Assembly (NCBI GenBank): GCA_032191485.1
Contig: JAVDOI010000043.1
Location: forward strand, 400,078 to 464,077
Direction of reading: 5' to 3'
Source: Leptoclinus maculatus
Lineage: Eukaryota > Chordata > Actinopteri > Perciformes > Stichaeidae
Length of the DNA stretch: 64,000 nt
Shown: one piece after another, positions 36,076 to 47,935 of the stretch
Layout of the letters: each line of letters starts with the position of its first letter
Numbering within the stretch: position 1 is the stretch's first letter
Notes under the pieces: model-generated
Told to the model about the DNA's origin: nothing
Seen by the model: the letters and a program-made list of their open reading frames with translations, nothing else
Databases searched by the model: none
Translations under genes and position numbers: made by a program

Positions 36076-36431
36076 TTTAAACACATTTGCACACACAGCA
36101 GCTCAGTCCCGTCGGGTAGCAACAAAGCTGGCTGAGCAAACAGCGAGCTGCTTGTTCGTTATCTTCCCAGGGTGTTTGTTTACTGATCCACACAAGCTTC
36201 GAGTCACAACGCGATGCGTCTACTCGCGTGTCCGCGTACACGTGCGTGTGCGGGCCGCATGCTTGACCTCGTTTCTCTGTGAGTTTAAGGCCTCTACCTC
36301 TGCATTGTGTTTGTTTCACTTTTTTTTTTCATGTCAATAACACCATGAAAAACATCCAAAACATCAAGCTGCAAGGACAGTTGGGCTTGTCTCTCTCAAG
36401 GTCTCTGAAGCGCCACGCGTGGCTTTGACAG

Positions 36432-36433
<2 letters not shown>

Positions 36434-36473
<40 letters not shown>
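36434..36473. repeat. (AC)n microsatellite
   Basis: About 20 AC units. Confidence 0.97.
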
Positions 36474-36476
<3 letters not shown>

Positions 36477-37622
36477 CCGTTTGTAGGGATCGGCTCCTCA
36501 GCTGCCAGATAGTGAGATGCTTTGAGCATCTCGGCATTACTCACTGGTGTCTTAACCGAATGCGTTTGGGTTTCATCTGTCCATCGTTTCTGGTTTTAAA
36601 AAAACACAAATTAGGCCGTCAAAGAATTATAGGAAGGAATTAAACAACATAATTAAAATATGGCAATTTATGTGCTACAACAATCTTGCCAAAAGTGCCA
36701 TTTTATAGCTTGTCTGGAGCTTTCAACTGTATCACAGCGTCTTGAGTTTGCCTAGCTGTCAGACAATTGTAGATGTTTAAATTTCCATTTGAACTTTTCA
36801 GGAAGGAATTTTCATCCATGTTGGTTGGAAAGTTGGAAACAACTGTTGTCAAAACAATTATATCTATCTATCCATCCATCCACATGTATATAAATAACAT
36901 CCTAATGTACTAATACACACTCTGAATCCTCATGAGTAAAACCCTGTGATGGATATTTGTGTTAATCCTGCAGCAGATGATCTTAATGTCTCGTGAAAAT
37001 CTTTCATTATGAAATGTTATTAGATTATGAATAAATTGGTCCTTGATTTTCACTCCAAAAATACCTTCTTTTTTTTTTTTAAAGGTCTTTGAATGCGATG
37101 TTGGAGAGCGCTGGAAACCTGATGCTGTTATTTTTAGAGGAGTTTTTTTTTTTTCTCTACGAACGAGTGCGGTCGGTGAAGGGGGACGGGTCGCTCCCGA
37201 TAACGGGTCCGTAATCTAGCGTGCGTCATTAATGCCAGGTCCGCTGCGCCCGCCGCACACAATTGCGCTTTCAACCCCCTCCGCTTCCCGAGCAGCGCAG
37301 GCTTCACTGACACGGGAGGACTGTGATTAAAAACACCAGCTCTTTAGCCGTGCTCTTCCTCCTCCTCCACATCCTGTCCCTTGTGCATTGAAATTCCTCA
37401 AATGCCTGCTTCTACACCTCACCTAAATGTCTGAGATTACTGGCTCCATGCATTCTTTTTAAAACCCAATTTCTGGAACCCCCCCCCCCCCCCCCCCTCC
37501 CAAAAAAAAAAAAAAAAAACACAATGGCTCATGCGCATTGCAAATCTCCTTTTCCACTTAGCATCCTGAATCCTTAGGCTCCTGGCTTGCCCTTTTCCTC
37601 CCTCCCAATGACACATTCATCC

Positions 37623-37624
<2 letters not shown>

Positions 37625-37672
<48 letters not shown>
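37625..37672. repeat. (AC)n microsatellite
   Basis: About 24 AC units. Confidence 0.97.
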
Positions 37673-37675
<3 letters not shown>

Positions 37676-38073
37676 AGATGACAATAGGCAGAGCGGAACA
37701 TGGCCGGTGACGTCAGTGCTTCCTATCATGATAGACACAGGGCTGTGCTTAACGTTTGCCTTTTGGGTTTACAGAATGCGTTGTGGAAAACGAGACCGGC
37801 CTCCGTTCAGCTGATCACATCCAGCCAGCACGCTGGAAACTTGGCTCTTATATTTAATATATTGGATTTGCGCACACGCACACACGCACACACACACACG
37901 CGTAAGATGAAATACCACCGGGGGGTGGGGTGGGATCTTGTGATTTTCATTTGAATTGTTTAAAATGCCTGCGTTAGAGCTTGCACGCCTCGGGGTCTTT
38001 TCTGGTGAGTAATTAATTTTCCAGCATGTGGGGGTAGAGACCAGAGCTCGCGGGCCCATGCCTCCTGGCTCCG

Positions 38074-38076
<3 letters not shown>

Positions 38077-38113
<37 letters not shown>
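38077..38113. repeat. (TG)n microsatellite
   Basis: About 18 TG units followed by GAGAGA. Confidence 0.97.
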
Positions 38114-38120
<7 letters not shown>

Positions 38121-38514
38121 AAAGAGAGGGAAGACTTTCCGCTGCTACCGCGTCCTAGCTTAAGGGGGGGAGGAGGCGGAGGGGGAGGGAGGGGAGAAAA
38201 CAGCACAGCGCAGAAAATCGATCCAGGGGCCGCGCTTCTCAGCCTTCTTCCGGGCGCAAGAGTCCTCTGCGGGGAATTAGATAACGGCTTGTAAAAGCTC
38301 TCCCCCCCCCACACCCCCCACCCCCCCTCTCTCTCCTCGACTTTTAGCCGCTGCCGCATCTCTCCGTCTTCCCGCCCGCCTGTCTCGCTCGTCCACGAGT
38401 ATATTGAATTCATCCCCGTTCGCATTACGGCTACAAGTATTGGCTTCCAGTTTAATTGGAACCCCCCCCCCCCACATACACACACACACACACCGTTTCT
38501 TCTCATAAATGTGT

Positions 38515-38605
38515 GTGGATATTGCGCATTATCAGCAGGTTAATATTTTATTAGGGTTTAATTGGCCTTTGTTGTTTGCCTCAGTGCGCTGATCTCCCAG
38601 TTAAG
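38515..38605. promoter_or_regulatory. Candidate enhancer with homeobox and SOX-like sites
   Basis: TTTAATTGG (38557-38565) is directly followed by CCTTTGTTGTTT (38566-38577), a SOX-type motif. GTTAATATTTTATTAG lies just upstream. The block sits between simple repeats 130 bases before exon 10's upstream (TG)n. Function is inferred only. Confidence 0.25.
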
Positions 38606-38613
38606 ACAAAGAC

Positions 38614-38614
<1 letters not shown>

Positions 38615-38662
<48 letters not shown>
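38615..38662. repeat. (TG)n microsatellite
   Basis: About 24 units, ending 75 bases before the exon 10 acceptor. Confidence 0.97.
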
Positions 38663-38665
<3 letters not shown>

Positions 38666-38736
38666 AGACGACACTGTTAGTGTGAGCATTCAGTTTCTCT
38701 ACATGGGTCAGTAGTCACTTTTTTCTCTCTCCTCAG

Positions 38737-38819
38737 CTCTCCTTGGCGGAGGAGATCAAGCCGTTGAAGTGGTATCCTTCCGTTTACCTGCTGGTGTCCA
38801 TCTTTCCCCTCATCAACAG
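38737..38819 (+). CDS. Receptor exon 10: TM6
   Basis: Acceptor TTTTTTCTCTCTCCTCAG, donor AACAG|GTAACG. It starts in phase 0 and ends in phase 2, coding LSLAEEIKPLKWYPSVYLLV then SIFPLIN. Exons 9 and 10 join as ERERRK|LSLAEEIK, completing loop 3. The exon is hemmed in by microsatellites: (TG)n ends 75 bases before it and (AC)n begins 8 bases after it. Confidence 0.94.
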
Positions 38820-38826
38820 GTAACGT

Positions 38827-38864
<38 letters not shown>
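38827..38864. repeat. (AC)n microsatellite adjoining exon 10 donor
   Basis: About 19 AC units starting 8 bases after the exon end. Confidence 0.97.
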
Positions 38865-38866
<2 letters not shown>

Positions 38867-39035
38867 GTACTGCACATAAACTCTGCACTCCCTTGTTTTA
38901 CTGCGTGTCGGCTTCACACTGCTATCTTATCTCCTCTCAACCCGTCACCCCCCTCCCGCTCTCTCTCGCCCTCCCTCCCCTGCTCCCTCTTATCTGAACT
39001 CTCGGAGCTTCGCTTTCTCTGTACAGCAGCACGAA

Positions 39036-39037
<2 letters not shown>

Positions 39038-39113
<76 letters not shown>
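39038..39113. repeat. (TG)n microsatellite
   Basis: About 38 perfect TG units. Confidence 0.97.
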
Positions 39114-39114
<1 letters not shown>

Positions 39115-39225
39115 GGAGGCACAGGGCATTTTATTGGCTCCTTTTAAAACCAAGTCTTCGTTGGCTGATGGTTCGGTGGGAGGAGGCGGGTGGTCCAGTA
39201 AATGATAACCCCGGTGCTGTTATTA

Positions 39226-39230
<5 letters not shown>

Positions 39231-39266
<36 letters not shown>
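39231..39266. repeat. (CT)n microsatellite
   Basis: About 18 CT units. Confidence 0.95.
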
Positions 39267-39270
<4 letters not shown>

Positions 39271-40267
39271 TTCTTTCATTTGCTACCGCTCCCTCCCTCC
39301 CTGCCTCCCTCCCCCTCCCTGCAGCGGAACCCGGTGTGATTGACAGGTCAGGGTTACTAAGTGATTAGCCGCAGCGGCTCTGCTTGTCGCCACGGCGATG
39401 TAGGCGGAGACACAGGTCAATTACAGGGTCAACGTCTCTCAAAGGCTCCGCTTAAACACCGCCCATCCCCCCCCCCCGACCCACCCCCTCACCTCGCCTT
39501 CTCACCCTATCCTCCCCCCTTCACCTCTCCATCCATCCCGGGTCCCCTCCCATACTCCCTCCCTGTGCGCCCCAACTGTCGGCTGATGAAGATGACAAAC
39601 TGCATCCTGTGCAAACCCCAAAACCTCCCTCCCTCTCCTCCCTACCTCTTTCCCTCCCTTAATGTCACTTTCTCTTCCGCTCTTCCCTCTTTTTACGCTC
39701 CAAATGTCTTCGTTATAGCCCCCCTTTTTATTTCCACACGTCCTCGCTCCATCTTTCTCCTCCTGTGTTTTTATATTGCCTCCCCACCACCTCCTCCCCC
39801 TCCACTTTTCCTCTTCTCTGCCACACAAAGCCCCGTCTCTCTCTCTCTCTCTCTCCCTCCCCTTCTCTTGAGCAAACACGCTCTCTCTCGCTCACTCAGC
39901 TCCGCTCCGCTCTGCCTTTCTCCAGAGAGCGAACGAGGAGAAAACGGGAATGAATTGCTCTCGCGTCGTCGTCCTCCACCACCTCCCCCTCCTCCACCTC
40001 CCCCCCCGCTCAGCAGCGCTGGCTGTGTGTATCTCCGGCTCCTATTAATTTGTTAGCCTCCCCTCCCTCCCCTTCCCCTTCCCCTACTCACTCACCTCCC
40101 TCCCCCTGGCTCATATCCTCCTCCGCCTCCTCCCCTCTTTCTCCATCTCCCCCTCCTTCCTTCCCTCCCCTCCGCTGAGTGCTGGAGTGTGTAAAGTGTT
40201 TGTCACGGTGCCGTGCTGATGTCGCTGTGCTCTGCCGTGCGGAAGCAGCGCACGGCAGACAGCCTCG

Positions 40268-40269
<2 letters not shown>

Positions 40270-40314
<45 letters not shown>

Positions 40315-40503
40315 CGGGTGGTTGGTTTCGTGTCAAGGCGAATGTGCAGTCGCTGCTTGTTGCCGCGTGTGCACGCACTTGTTTGTCCGCCACGACTTGA
40401 GTGTGTGCATTCGCGTGTCTGTTTGTGAGCATTCCTGTGTGTGTGTGTGTGTGTGTGTGCGTGTGCGTGCGTGCGTGCGTTTTTGTTTTGCATGTGCATG
40501 CGT

Positions 40504-40564
<61 letters not shown>
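40270..40564. repeat. Two (TG)n arrays with a TG-rich link
   Basis: Perfect arrays at 40270-40311 and 40507-40564, with a shorter one at 40436-40459 between. Confidence 0.95.
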
Positions 40565-40565
<1 letters not shown>

Positions 40566-41085
40566 TGAGTGGGGGATTATTTCTATCTGAGCTCCAAAGC
40601 CTCCTAAACAGGGTTTAGAGAGACGGCCCAGGGCAGCAGCTAAAGCCGTCGGTTAGAGCTCTCTCTCTCTCCCCCCTTTGCTCGCTCACTCTACATCTCT
40701 CCCCGCTGCTCTCTCTCTCTCTCTCTCTCTCCTCTCCTCTCCTCTCCTCTCCTCTCCTCTCATCTCTCTCTCGCTGCCATTTCTCCCATGCCCTGATCCA
40801 TTGCGTTAATGCACAGACGCTCCCACACGCAAACACACTGTTGGGTTTTTTTTGGCCCTCATCTGCCACCGCACACACAAAAACACGCACGGCCACACGC
40901 GCACCGACAGTCACACGCCACGCGCAATTTTAATCTGTTCCAAATGCACACTGGTAAATGTGTTAATTCGACACCAGCTGTTGCGAATTGAAATGGGAAA
41001 GCGCTCCTTACTTTTTCTTTGCTCGCTCGCTCATGCTCGCACACACACACAAGCGCGGACGAGTCATTATACATCACTTTACCGT

Positions 41086-41091
<6 letters not shown>

Positions 41092-41126
<35 letters not shown>
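41092..41126. repeat. (CT)n microsatellite
   Basis: About 17 CT units; a second short one lies at 41247-41281. Confidence 0.95.
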
Positions 41127-41129
<3 letters not shown>

Positions 41130-41247
41130 CACTTGCCCTCTCTTGGCCACAAAAAAAGTAGCACCAGACACTCACACCTTCACACTTATCCCTCCTCCTT
41201 CTCCTCCTCTCTCTTTGTCCTTCTTTTCGCTGCCACTTCAGTCCCCC

Positions 41248-41281
<34 letters not shown>

Positions 41282-42027
41282 AGCTCGTATATGTGTGTAC
41301 GTGTGTGGAAGCGTTGCCCGGGCACGACTACAGTTTTCACAGTCTGCTTCTCACATCGCCTCCCCTGTGTGCTTTATGGTGTGGGTGTGTGTTTGTTTAC
41401 AAGGCTTGTCGAGAATTCCTACTGTGCGCGCCCGTACGCCTGTTTGCATAAATAAGCCCTCTCCCCGGAACCGAGCCGCCGATCGCTGGGGGCGCGTCAC
41501 TGCTTGACGTCGCTAGTGCTCCTCCTGGACAGCCCTGCTTATCTTTTACGAGGACGTTTTGCCCCCCCCACCACCATTTGACACCAAGCGGGGAGAAACC
41601 GGCATCCCCATTTAGTGTCTTTTTTTTCCTCCCCTCTTCTTGAAGGCTTTTTCTCTCGAAGCACTAAAGCCAGGCACATGGACAGGAGAGCTAGTTGTCT
41701 TTGAGCAATCAGGGTTACGTGCCCTGCAGAGCGGGTGCTTCAGCAGGGACAGATTGGCCCCGGCGGCGGGGGCTCGAACCGGCCGGTGCGTCTATAACCT
41801 TGGGTTCACCCTGTCGCTCCGGGGAGGCAGCTCGCATCCTCCCAGTTATTCCTGGTTCCCCCCCCCCCTCGATGCCGCGTGTGGGTTTTGTGGTGTGTAT
41901 AGGCCTATACGTGCTTGCAGGGGATTTTTGTAAGGGCTCCCTACAGCGCCTAAGCCCCCCCACCCCCGCCGCCTTTCTCTGGAGGAGATCTGATTTCCCC
42001 GCTCCAGGCGAGCAGCGAGAACAAGAC

Positions 42028-42097
42028 AGTGTGTGCGCGTCTGTGTGCGCGTCTGTGTGTGCGTCTGTGTGTGCGTCTGTGTGTGCGTCTGTGTGCT
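42028..42097. repeat. 12-base minisatellite GTCTGTGTGTGC
   Basis: About five and a half tandem copies of GTCTGTGTGTGC, the first ones with GCGC in place of GTGC. Confidence 0.9.
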
Positions 42098-42373
42098 TTT
42101 TTGTGTGTGCCCGCACGCGCAACCCGGGCCAGGCAGACCTTCCCCATCTCCGCTCGCCGCTTTGAAAAACGAGGGAGGAAATCTCAGAGCAGCAGTTATT
42201 ATTCATCCCTCAAAGCAAACGGGGAGGAGGCGGGGGATGGGGAGGCGGAGGGAGGGATGCTCGGATGGAGGGAGGAAGAAAGAGAGAGCCAAACGGGAGG
42301 GATGAAGGGGGGGTGGGGGGTGGGGGGATACATTAACTCTTATCTCACTGTATTCGGCATTCTGCATCCCAGG

Positions 42374-42378
<5 letters not shown>

Positions 42379-42460
<82 letters not shown>
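42379..42460. repeat. (CT)n microsatellite
   Basis: About 34 CT units followed by TTT-interrupted CT. Confidence 0.97.
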
Positions 42461-42464
<4 letters not shown>

Positions 42465-42596
42465 ACACTCCCTTCCTTCCGTTCCTCGCCTTTCGGAATA
42501 TCTCACATTCAGCGCGCATAGATGTGTGTTAGTGCCTCGGTGTGTGCGTGTGTAGGCTGTACTGTATACCCTAAATGTATCTTATGGTGCGCTTCG

Positions 42597-43330
42597 TAGG
42601 GCTGGGCAAAAGTATCGATATAGCTTACTATCGCGATATTTGTTCAAACTATAGTATATCGATATGTTGTCCGGAACTCCAAATTCACAACATGGCGTCT
42701 CAGAAGCAAGTGGCCGTACATTGTACAGCGGTGCGATGTGATCCCGACTCATTCCTGCGACACATGATGGATGTAGCCGTGTAGCGCCCAGGATTGACGA
42801 AGAGGTGACGAAACGTGTCAAAACATCGCCCCCCCCCCTGCAGAGAGAGAGTAGCCCTCTAGTAGTGTGGACGAATGTTACGATGACGTCACACCACCTC
42901 ACGACACCACAGCACGAGAGTCGTACAGGCAGTAACATCGCGGAGTTACTGAAAACTGAACCTGGAGGAATGGGAATTAAATGGGAAGGACCCAGCCATA
43001 GTGACTGACAACTTTACTTTATGCACTTTATTTCATATGATGTTGATGGCCATCTACATGTAAGAGTGGTCAGTTAGTAAAAAAGTGTTCAATGACAATA
43101 CAAAACACTTTGATGCAATTTGTCTGCTGAGTTATCAATGCGGGATGTACGTATTAGACTATCTAGGTGGTACACAGCAAGTTGTATTTTCAGCTCTACT
43201 TTTACATTGTCATAAAAAAAATGTATTGCATTTTTTATTGAGTATTGCAATATATATATCGTATCGTATCGTGACACGTGTATCGCGATACATATCGTAT
43301 CGTGAGTGGCTTGCCAATACACAGCACTAG
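42597..43330. mobile_element. hAT-like non-autonomous element with ATCGATA-rich ends
   Basis: Left end TAGGGCTGGGCAAAAGTATC; right end reads GCTTGCCAATACACAGCACTA, whose complement is TAGTGCTGTGTATTGGCAAG. Both ends carry GTATCGATA/GTATCGCGATA-type subterminal repeats (42611-42665 and 43245-43305). TAGNGCTG ends are typical of hAT elements. No transposase frame is visible. Boundaries are good to within a few bases. Confidence 0.7.
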
Positions 43331-43740
43331 TATTTAGTTTACTTGAACCAGTGAGCTCCTCAGATACTGAAAGGCACGATGTAAGGTTCCAGACTGGGAG
43401 GCAAAACTGTCATTTCTATCCCGTGTTGTCTTGCTTTGATCTCTGATCTTTGCAGAACGGAGTCTCCAGGTTTACGTGACTGGTCTCCAGGGGGTTGGCT
43501 CGCCACCAAAATCCGAATTAGCTAAATTAGATTTAAATCTCACTAGAATTAAAAAAAAACACGTAGGATGATCAGCTTATTGTTACGTTTTCTTTAACCC
43601 CTCCCCCTCAAAATCAAAGATGTCTGTGGCGTCCGACGCCACACGCTCTCTAAAACCCCCTGATCGCCTGTGTGACAGTTCGGCCACATGTGTCCGTGTG
43701 GCCTAGATAATATGTGGGTGGATATATGATCGTGCCAACT

Positions 43741-43758
43741 GTGTGTGTGCGTGTGCGT

Positions 43759-43811
<53 letters not shown>
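43741..43811. repeat. (TG)n microsatellite with GTGTGC start
   Basis: Four GTGTGC units followed by about 22 TG units. Confidence 0.95.
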
Positions 43812-43812
<1 letters not shown>

Positions 43813-44541
43813 ACTTGTGCCGTTGCGTCTCAGGCAGCGATCGCTTTGTAACCGGAGACGGAGAGCCCCGTAGCCATTCGTCTCCCGTTGAGCAGCAGCA
43901 GCGGCGCTCTGCTATTCATCCCCATTTAGTGAGACAGAGAGCTGGCCTACAGGGCTGTGTGAAGTGCAAACACACACACAAACACACACAGGGCAGGCAC
44001 CCGCGCTGTGGCTGGACACACACAGAGAGGCTCTGAATTTAATATCGTAGTGGACATATGAATACACATTTGCATGCATGTAAATCACTATGCAGACGTA
44101 ACGTACTTCTAATAAAACGCACATAAGATACATGCACATAGTCAGAGATGCAAAGATTAACACACATATACAGGCAAATAAATGATCTACAAGTCCATAT
44201 ATACCTACATATGAGATATATATTCTCTGATGTAGGCACCTATATAAAGGCACATACATTCATATGCATATGATACGCACATGCAAATGCTAAAGGAGAT
44301 GCTAGATAACCTCCCTCACACACGCGCACACATTCACGGGCACACTCAAACACAAACACATCCACGCGTGCATGCATTCACGCCCCCTCTCCCCCCCTAC
44401 TCCCTCTCCCCCCCTGCTCTTTCAGGCACGTCTTTAAATATTCATCACTCTGGCTACTCAGAGAGTGCCGTAAACGCTGCCTCACACTCCAGGGAATCGC
44501 TAAAGTCTACTCTATCATCTGCTCTCCCTGCCGCGCTCTCG

Positions 44542-44580
<39 letters not shown>

Positions 44581-44735
44581 ACGCTCACACTGCTGGCCAC
44601 AGCAACTCACAGGCATGAGCTCACGTGCACCGACAGTCAAAGGCACAGCCAGTGGCATCGCTGGACACGCAGACACACGCCGGTACATGAATCAGGCGCA
44701 AGGAAACACGTGCACGGCGGTGGACAATGAGCTGG

Positions 44736-44736
<1 letters not shown>

Positions 44737-44781
<45 letters not shown>

Positions 44782-44915
44782 ACTGGCTGCTCCCTGCACA
44801 GAGGGTTGAGTGGTGTTGTGTTCCAGGAAACAGGATGTCTCTTTGTTTGGGTTTTATTCTGTCGGTGAACGTTAGCCGCTTCGTTCCCCAAGGTCTGTGT
44901 GTGCCTCTTTGTCTA

Positions 44916-44958
<43 letters not shown>
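44737..44958. repeat. Two (TG)n arrays
   Basis: Arrays at 44737-44780 and 44919-44958 separated by about 140 bases of unique sequence. Confidence 0.95.
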
Positions 44959-46694
44959 TGGTGGTGGGGGGCTTCTGCACAACATGCCTGCCTGTTTCTG
45001 TGTTTCAGCCTGATTCCAGAAATATTTGTATCGCACAGAGGTGACAAGAAGTGTGTGCGCGCGGACACTGTGCATTTGTGGGTTCGTGCATAACAGGAGT
45101 CACAACCGTAGCCGTGACGGTAATCTCCTCGTTGACCTTATGATCAAAGTAGATCATGCACATGTCCATATTCCTGCAGAGAGTTCCCGAGCAGTACAGC
45201 TTCACGCACATTGAAGTGGCTGATCACATGTTGTCTCTGGACAATGGGAGGCCTGTCCTCTTGTCTTCGCTGTCCTAAAGGCTGCCGCACATTCACAGCA
45301 GACCAGTGAACAACCAACAGAAGCGTTTGAGCCACTGTGTCCACAGGTCAGGTCTTCTCCGCATCGAATGTCTATCATTGAGTTACCGTTCTTTAAAAAA
45401 ACAAAAAAGAATCGAGTTATTTACAACTTTGTTGAGAGTCAAAACTGCAGATGATCCGATCGTGCTTTGAAGGATTCGGATTCGTCTCGGTTCAAATTCA
45501 ATAAAAGGCGATCACGCCCCAAAGCATCATGAAGCATAATTAGGCTTTAATGAAGTGTGGCAATTTCTAGTTATTGTTTCCTAGTGTCTGTTTGTGAGAA
45601 GTGTTTGTCTTTTGTCATTTCAGTGTTACATTTTGATTTCTCTAATTGGACCCCAAATTTAATTTCTGGGGCATTAAGATCATTTTAATGAGCCTAAAAG
45701 CCGTAAAGTGAGTATCGCCACAGGGTGGTCATACTTTTTTATAATTCAAGTATATAAATCACCCCCCCCCCCCATAGTGCACCACAGTTGCAGTGATTTA
45801 TTCCCAGAAATTAAGGCAGAAATCGCCTTCAACAAGTCGCCCATGCCTCGTTTCAGAGAGTAAAAAAAAAAAAGATCACAGTCTGACCGTAGTCGAGGGA
45901 TTAAGCTTGTTTTGGCAGAAATCCCTTTTAGTCTGAGAAAAAAAGTTCAGATTTGCTGTCAGCGGCAACAGCACCGCGGGCAGCACCAGGGCCTTGTTTT
46001 GGAACTGCGAAAGCATGTGATTTGTCTGGAGGAAGGGGAAAAAATGAAAGAAAAGAAGTCAGGCAGTCAGTCGGAGAGAGGAAGAAGTGCAATCGGGGTC
46101 AGGGCGACTTCTCTGTCTGGCCGCACTCCAGGAAGGGGAGTTCTCCTCCGCGCTGCTACAGTTCTGCATCTCCCACAGTGCTCAGGGTGAACAATTAGAG
46201 GCAGACAAAAACAAACCAAAAAAGTGAACTCTGACGGGGTAGGGGGGCGGGGTTGATGGCTGGAGAGTGGTATAGACTGGCAGGGTGGGATATTGGAAGA
46301 GATAGGGAGAGGCAGCGGATGAAGGGTTTTGCACGGAATGTGGGGGGGGGGAGGGAGAGAGAGAGAGAGAGAAGGAGAGGGAGAGAGAGAGAGACGGGCT
46401 CACAGAGTGACTGACAGCATGATAGATGGAAGGTCTGAATAAGTGAGCAAGGCTTCGGAGACGCCGTGTGAGTGCTAATGACTGACTTGGCGCTTACAGG
46501 TGGCAGCAGGCTTTTCCACTGAAAGCTACACATGTCGGCCTCGCGCTGCGTTCATGCGTGCGTGCTGTTGTTGTTGTTGTTGACCGTTTGCTCCCGAGTC
46601 ATACAGTATACACAATAACGTCCCTGTTGTCCAACACCAGTCAGCCAACTGTGGGACTCGCTCGACTGACCGTGCCGCACAAACAAAAACCCGA

Positions 46695-46725
<31 letters not shown>

Positions 46726-47053
46726 CGCCCGCAGCCACAGCCACACTCTCCTTCCCACCACTCCCTCATTCATCTTTCATTAGCGCGGCTCACACAGGAG
46801 AAACATTCCTCCTCCTCCTCCTCCATACGCCTCCACCCTACTCTCCATCTCCTCCATCTCTATCTAACCATCGTCTCGTCTTATCTTGGTTTCTCTTCGC
46901 GCGTAATTTATTTTGTTTGTCTCGCTCATGTCTTGCAATCTGTCTTTTTGGATATCTCCTCCTCCTCCTTATCCTCGTGCTCCTCTTTCTCGCTCTCTGC
47001 CTCCTCTGCTTTTTTAGTCTTTTCCATTCAGCGTCACTCCTTCAGCCCGCTCC

Positions 47054-47115
47054 CCTCCTCCTCCTCCTCCTCCTCCTCCTCCTCCTCCTCCTCCTCCTCC
47101 TCCTCCTCCTCCTCC
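47054..47115. repeat. (CTC)n trinucleotide array
   Basis: About 20 CTC/TCC units within a longer pyrimidine-rich stretch (46800-47340). Confidence 0.97.
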
Positions 47116-47454
47116 ATTGCTCTCGGCCCTCCTTCCCCTTCGCCGCCTCGCGCTTGCACATTCTCACCTCTTTATCGCGTTCTCCTTTCCTCTTCCACTC
47201 TCCCTCTCTCCTTCCTGCGCGGTGCTGTTTCTCTGACACTCGTCCCCCACCCTCCCACCCCCTCCCCGTCCTCCTCCCTCCCCTCTTCCTGTCTCTCTTT
47301 CTCTCTCTCTCTCTCTCTCTCGCCTGCTCTTTCATTCTTCCTTTCATTTCGCTCTCCGTCTCTCCCTCGATGGAGGGGAAAGGCTCTTCGCCTCTAATTG
47401 CGGCTGTTCCGTTGCCATGGCGCGTGTTGCTCGGCGCTGCGAGGTGCTGTGTGT

Positions 47455-47502
<48 letters not shown>

Positions 47503-47778
47503 CAGGCAGATGATTGCTTGCTGCCAGCTCTCGTTTCCCGGACGCCGATCGCATTTCTTTGCGGCAGCAGGGAAAAAAAAAAAAATGAGACGCCAGAAAT
47601 AGCCCCCCTTCACACAGACCCACTCACTCTCACCGCTGCGCTGTCAGAGGAACACGCACACACACACGCACGCACACACATACACACATACACCGGCAGG
47701 CGCACACACAGAACACACATCCACTGCATTTCCTCTCCATCTGACATCCTCAATGCATATGACCTAGGTTAGACTGCA

Positions 47779-47935
<157 letters not shown>

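Larger units (their letters stand above)
31660..38736 (+). other. Intron 9, with long inverted repeat and microsatellite cluster
   Basis: 7.1 kb. Contains (AC)n at 31691-31729, inverted repeat arms at 32072-32543 and 33743-34287, a microsatellite cluster at 35348-36075, (AC)n at 36434-36473 and 37625-37672, poly-C/poly-A near 37480-37519, (TG)n at 38077-38113 and 38615-38662, and a SOX/homeobox-like block at 38515-38605. Confidence 0.75.

Noticed and set aside
37769..38506. 245-codon minus-strand frame
   Set aside because: Runs through two microsatellites (His-Thr and Cys-Val stretches) and poly-G; no domain and no promoter.
39361..40056. 231-codon plus-strand frame rich in Pro, Ser and Leu
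   Set aside because: Low-complexity translation of CCT/CTC-rich DNA with no recognisable domain, within an intron.
45144..45344. Short frames on both strands with balanced composition
   Set aside because: Considered as a nested exon; no splice sites in a consistent frame and no family resemblance.
46558..47513. Long plus-strand frames of up to 279 codons, rich in Ser and Leu
   Set aside because: They translate pyrimidine-rich sequence and a (CTC)n array inside intron 10; overlapping frames are equally open and no splice logic supports them.
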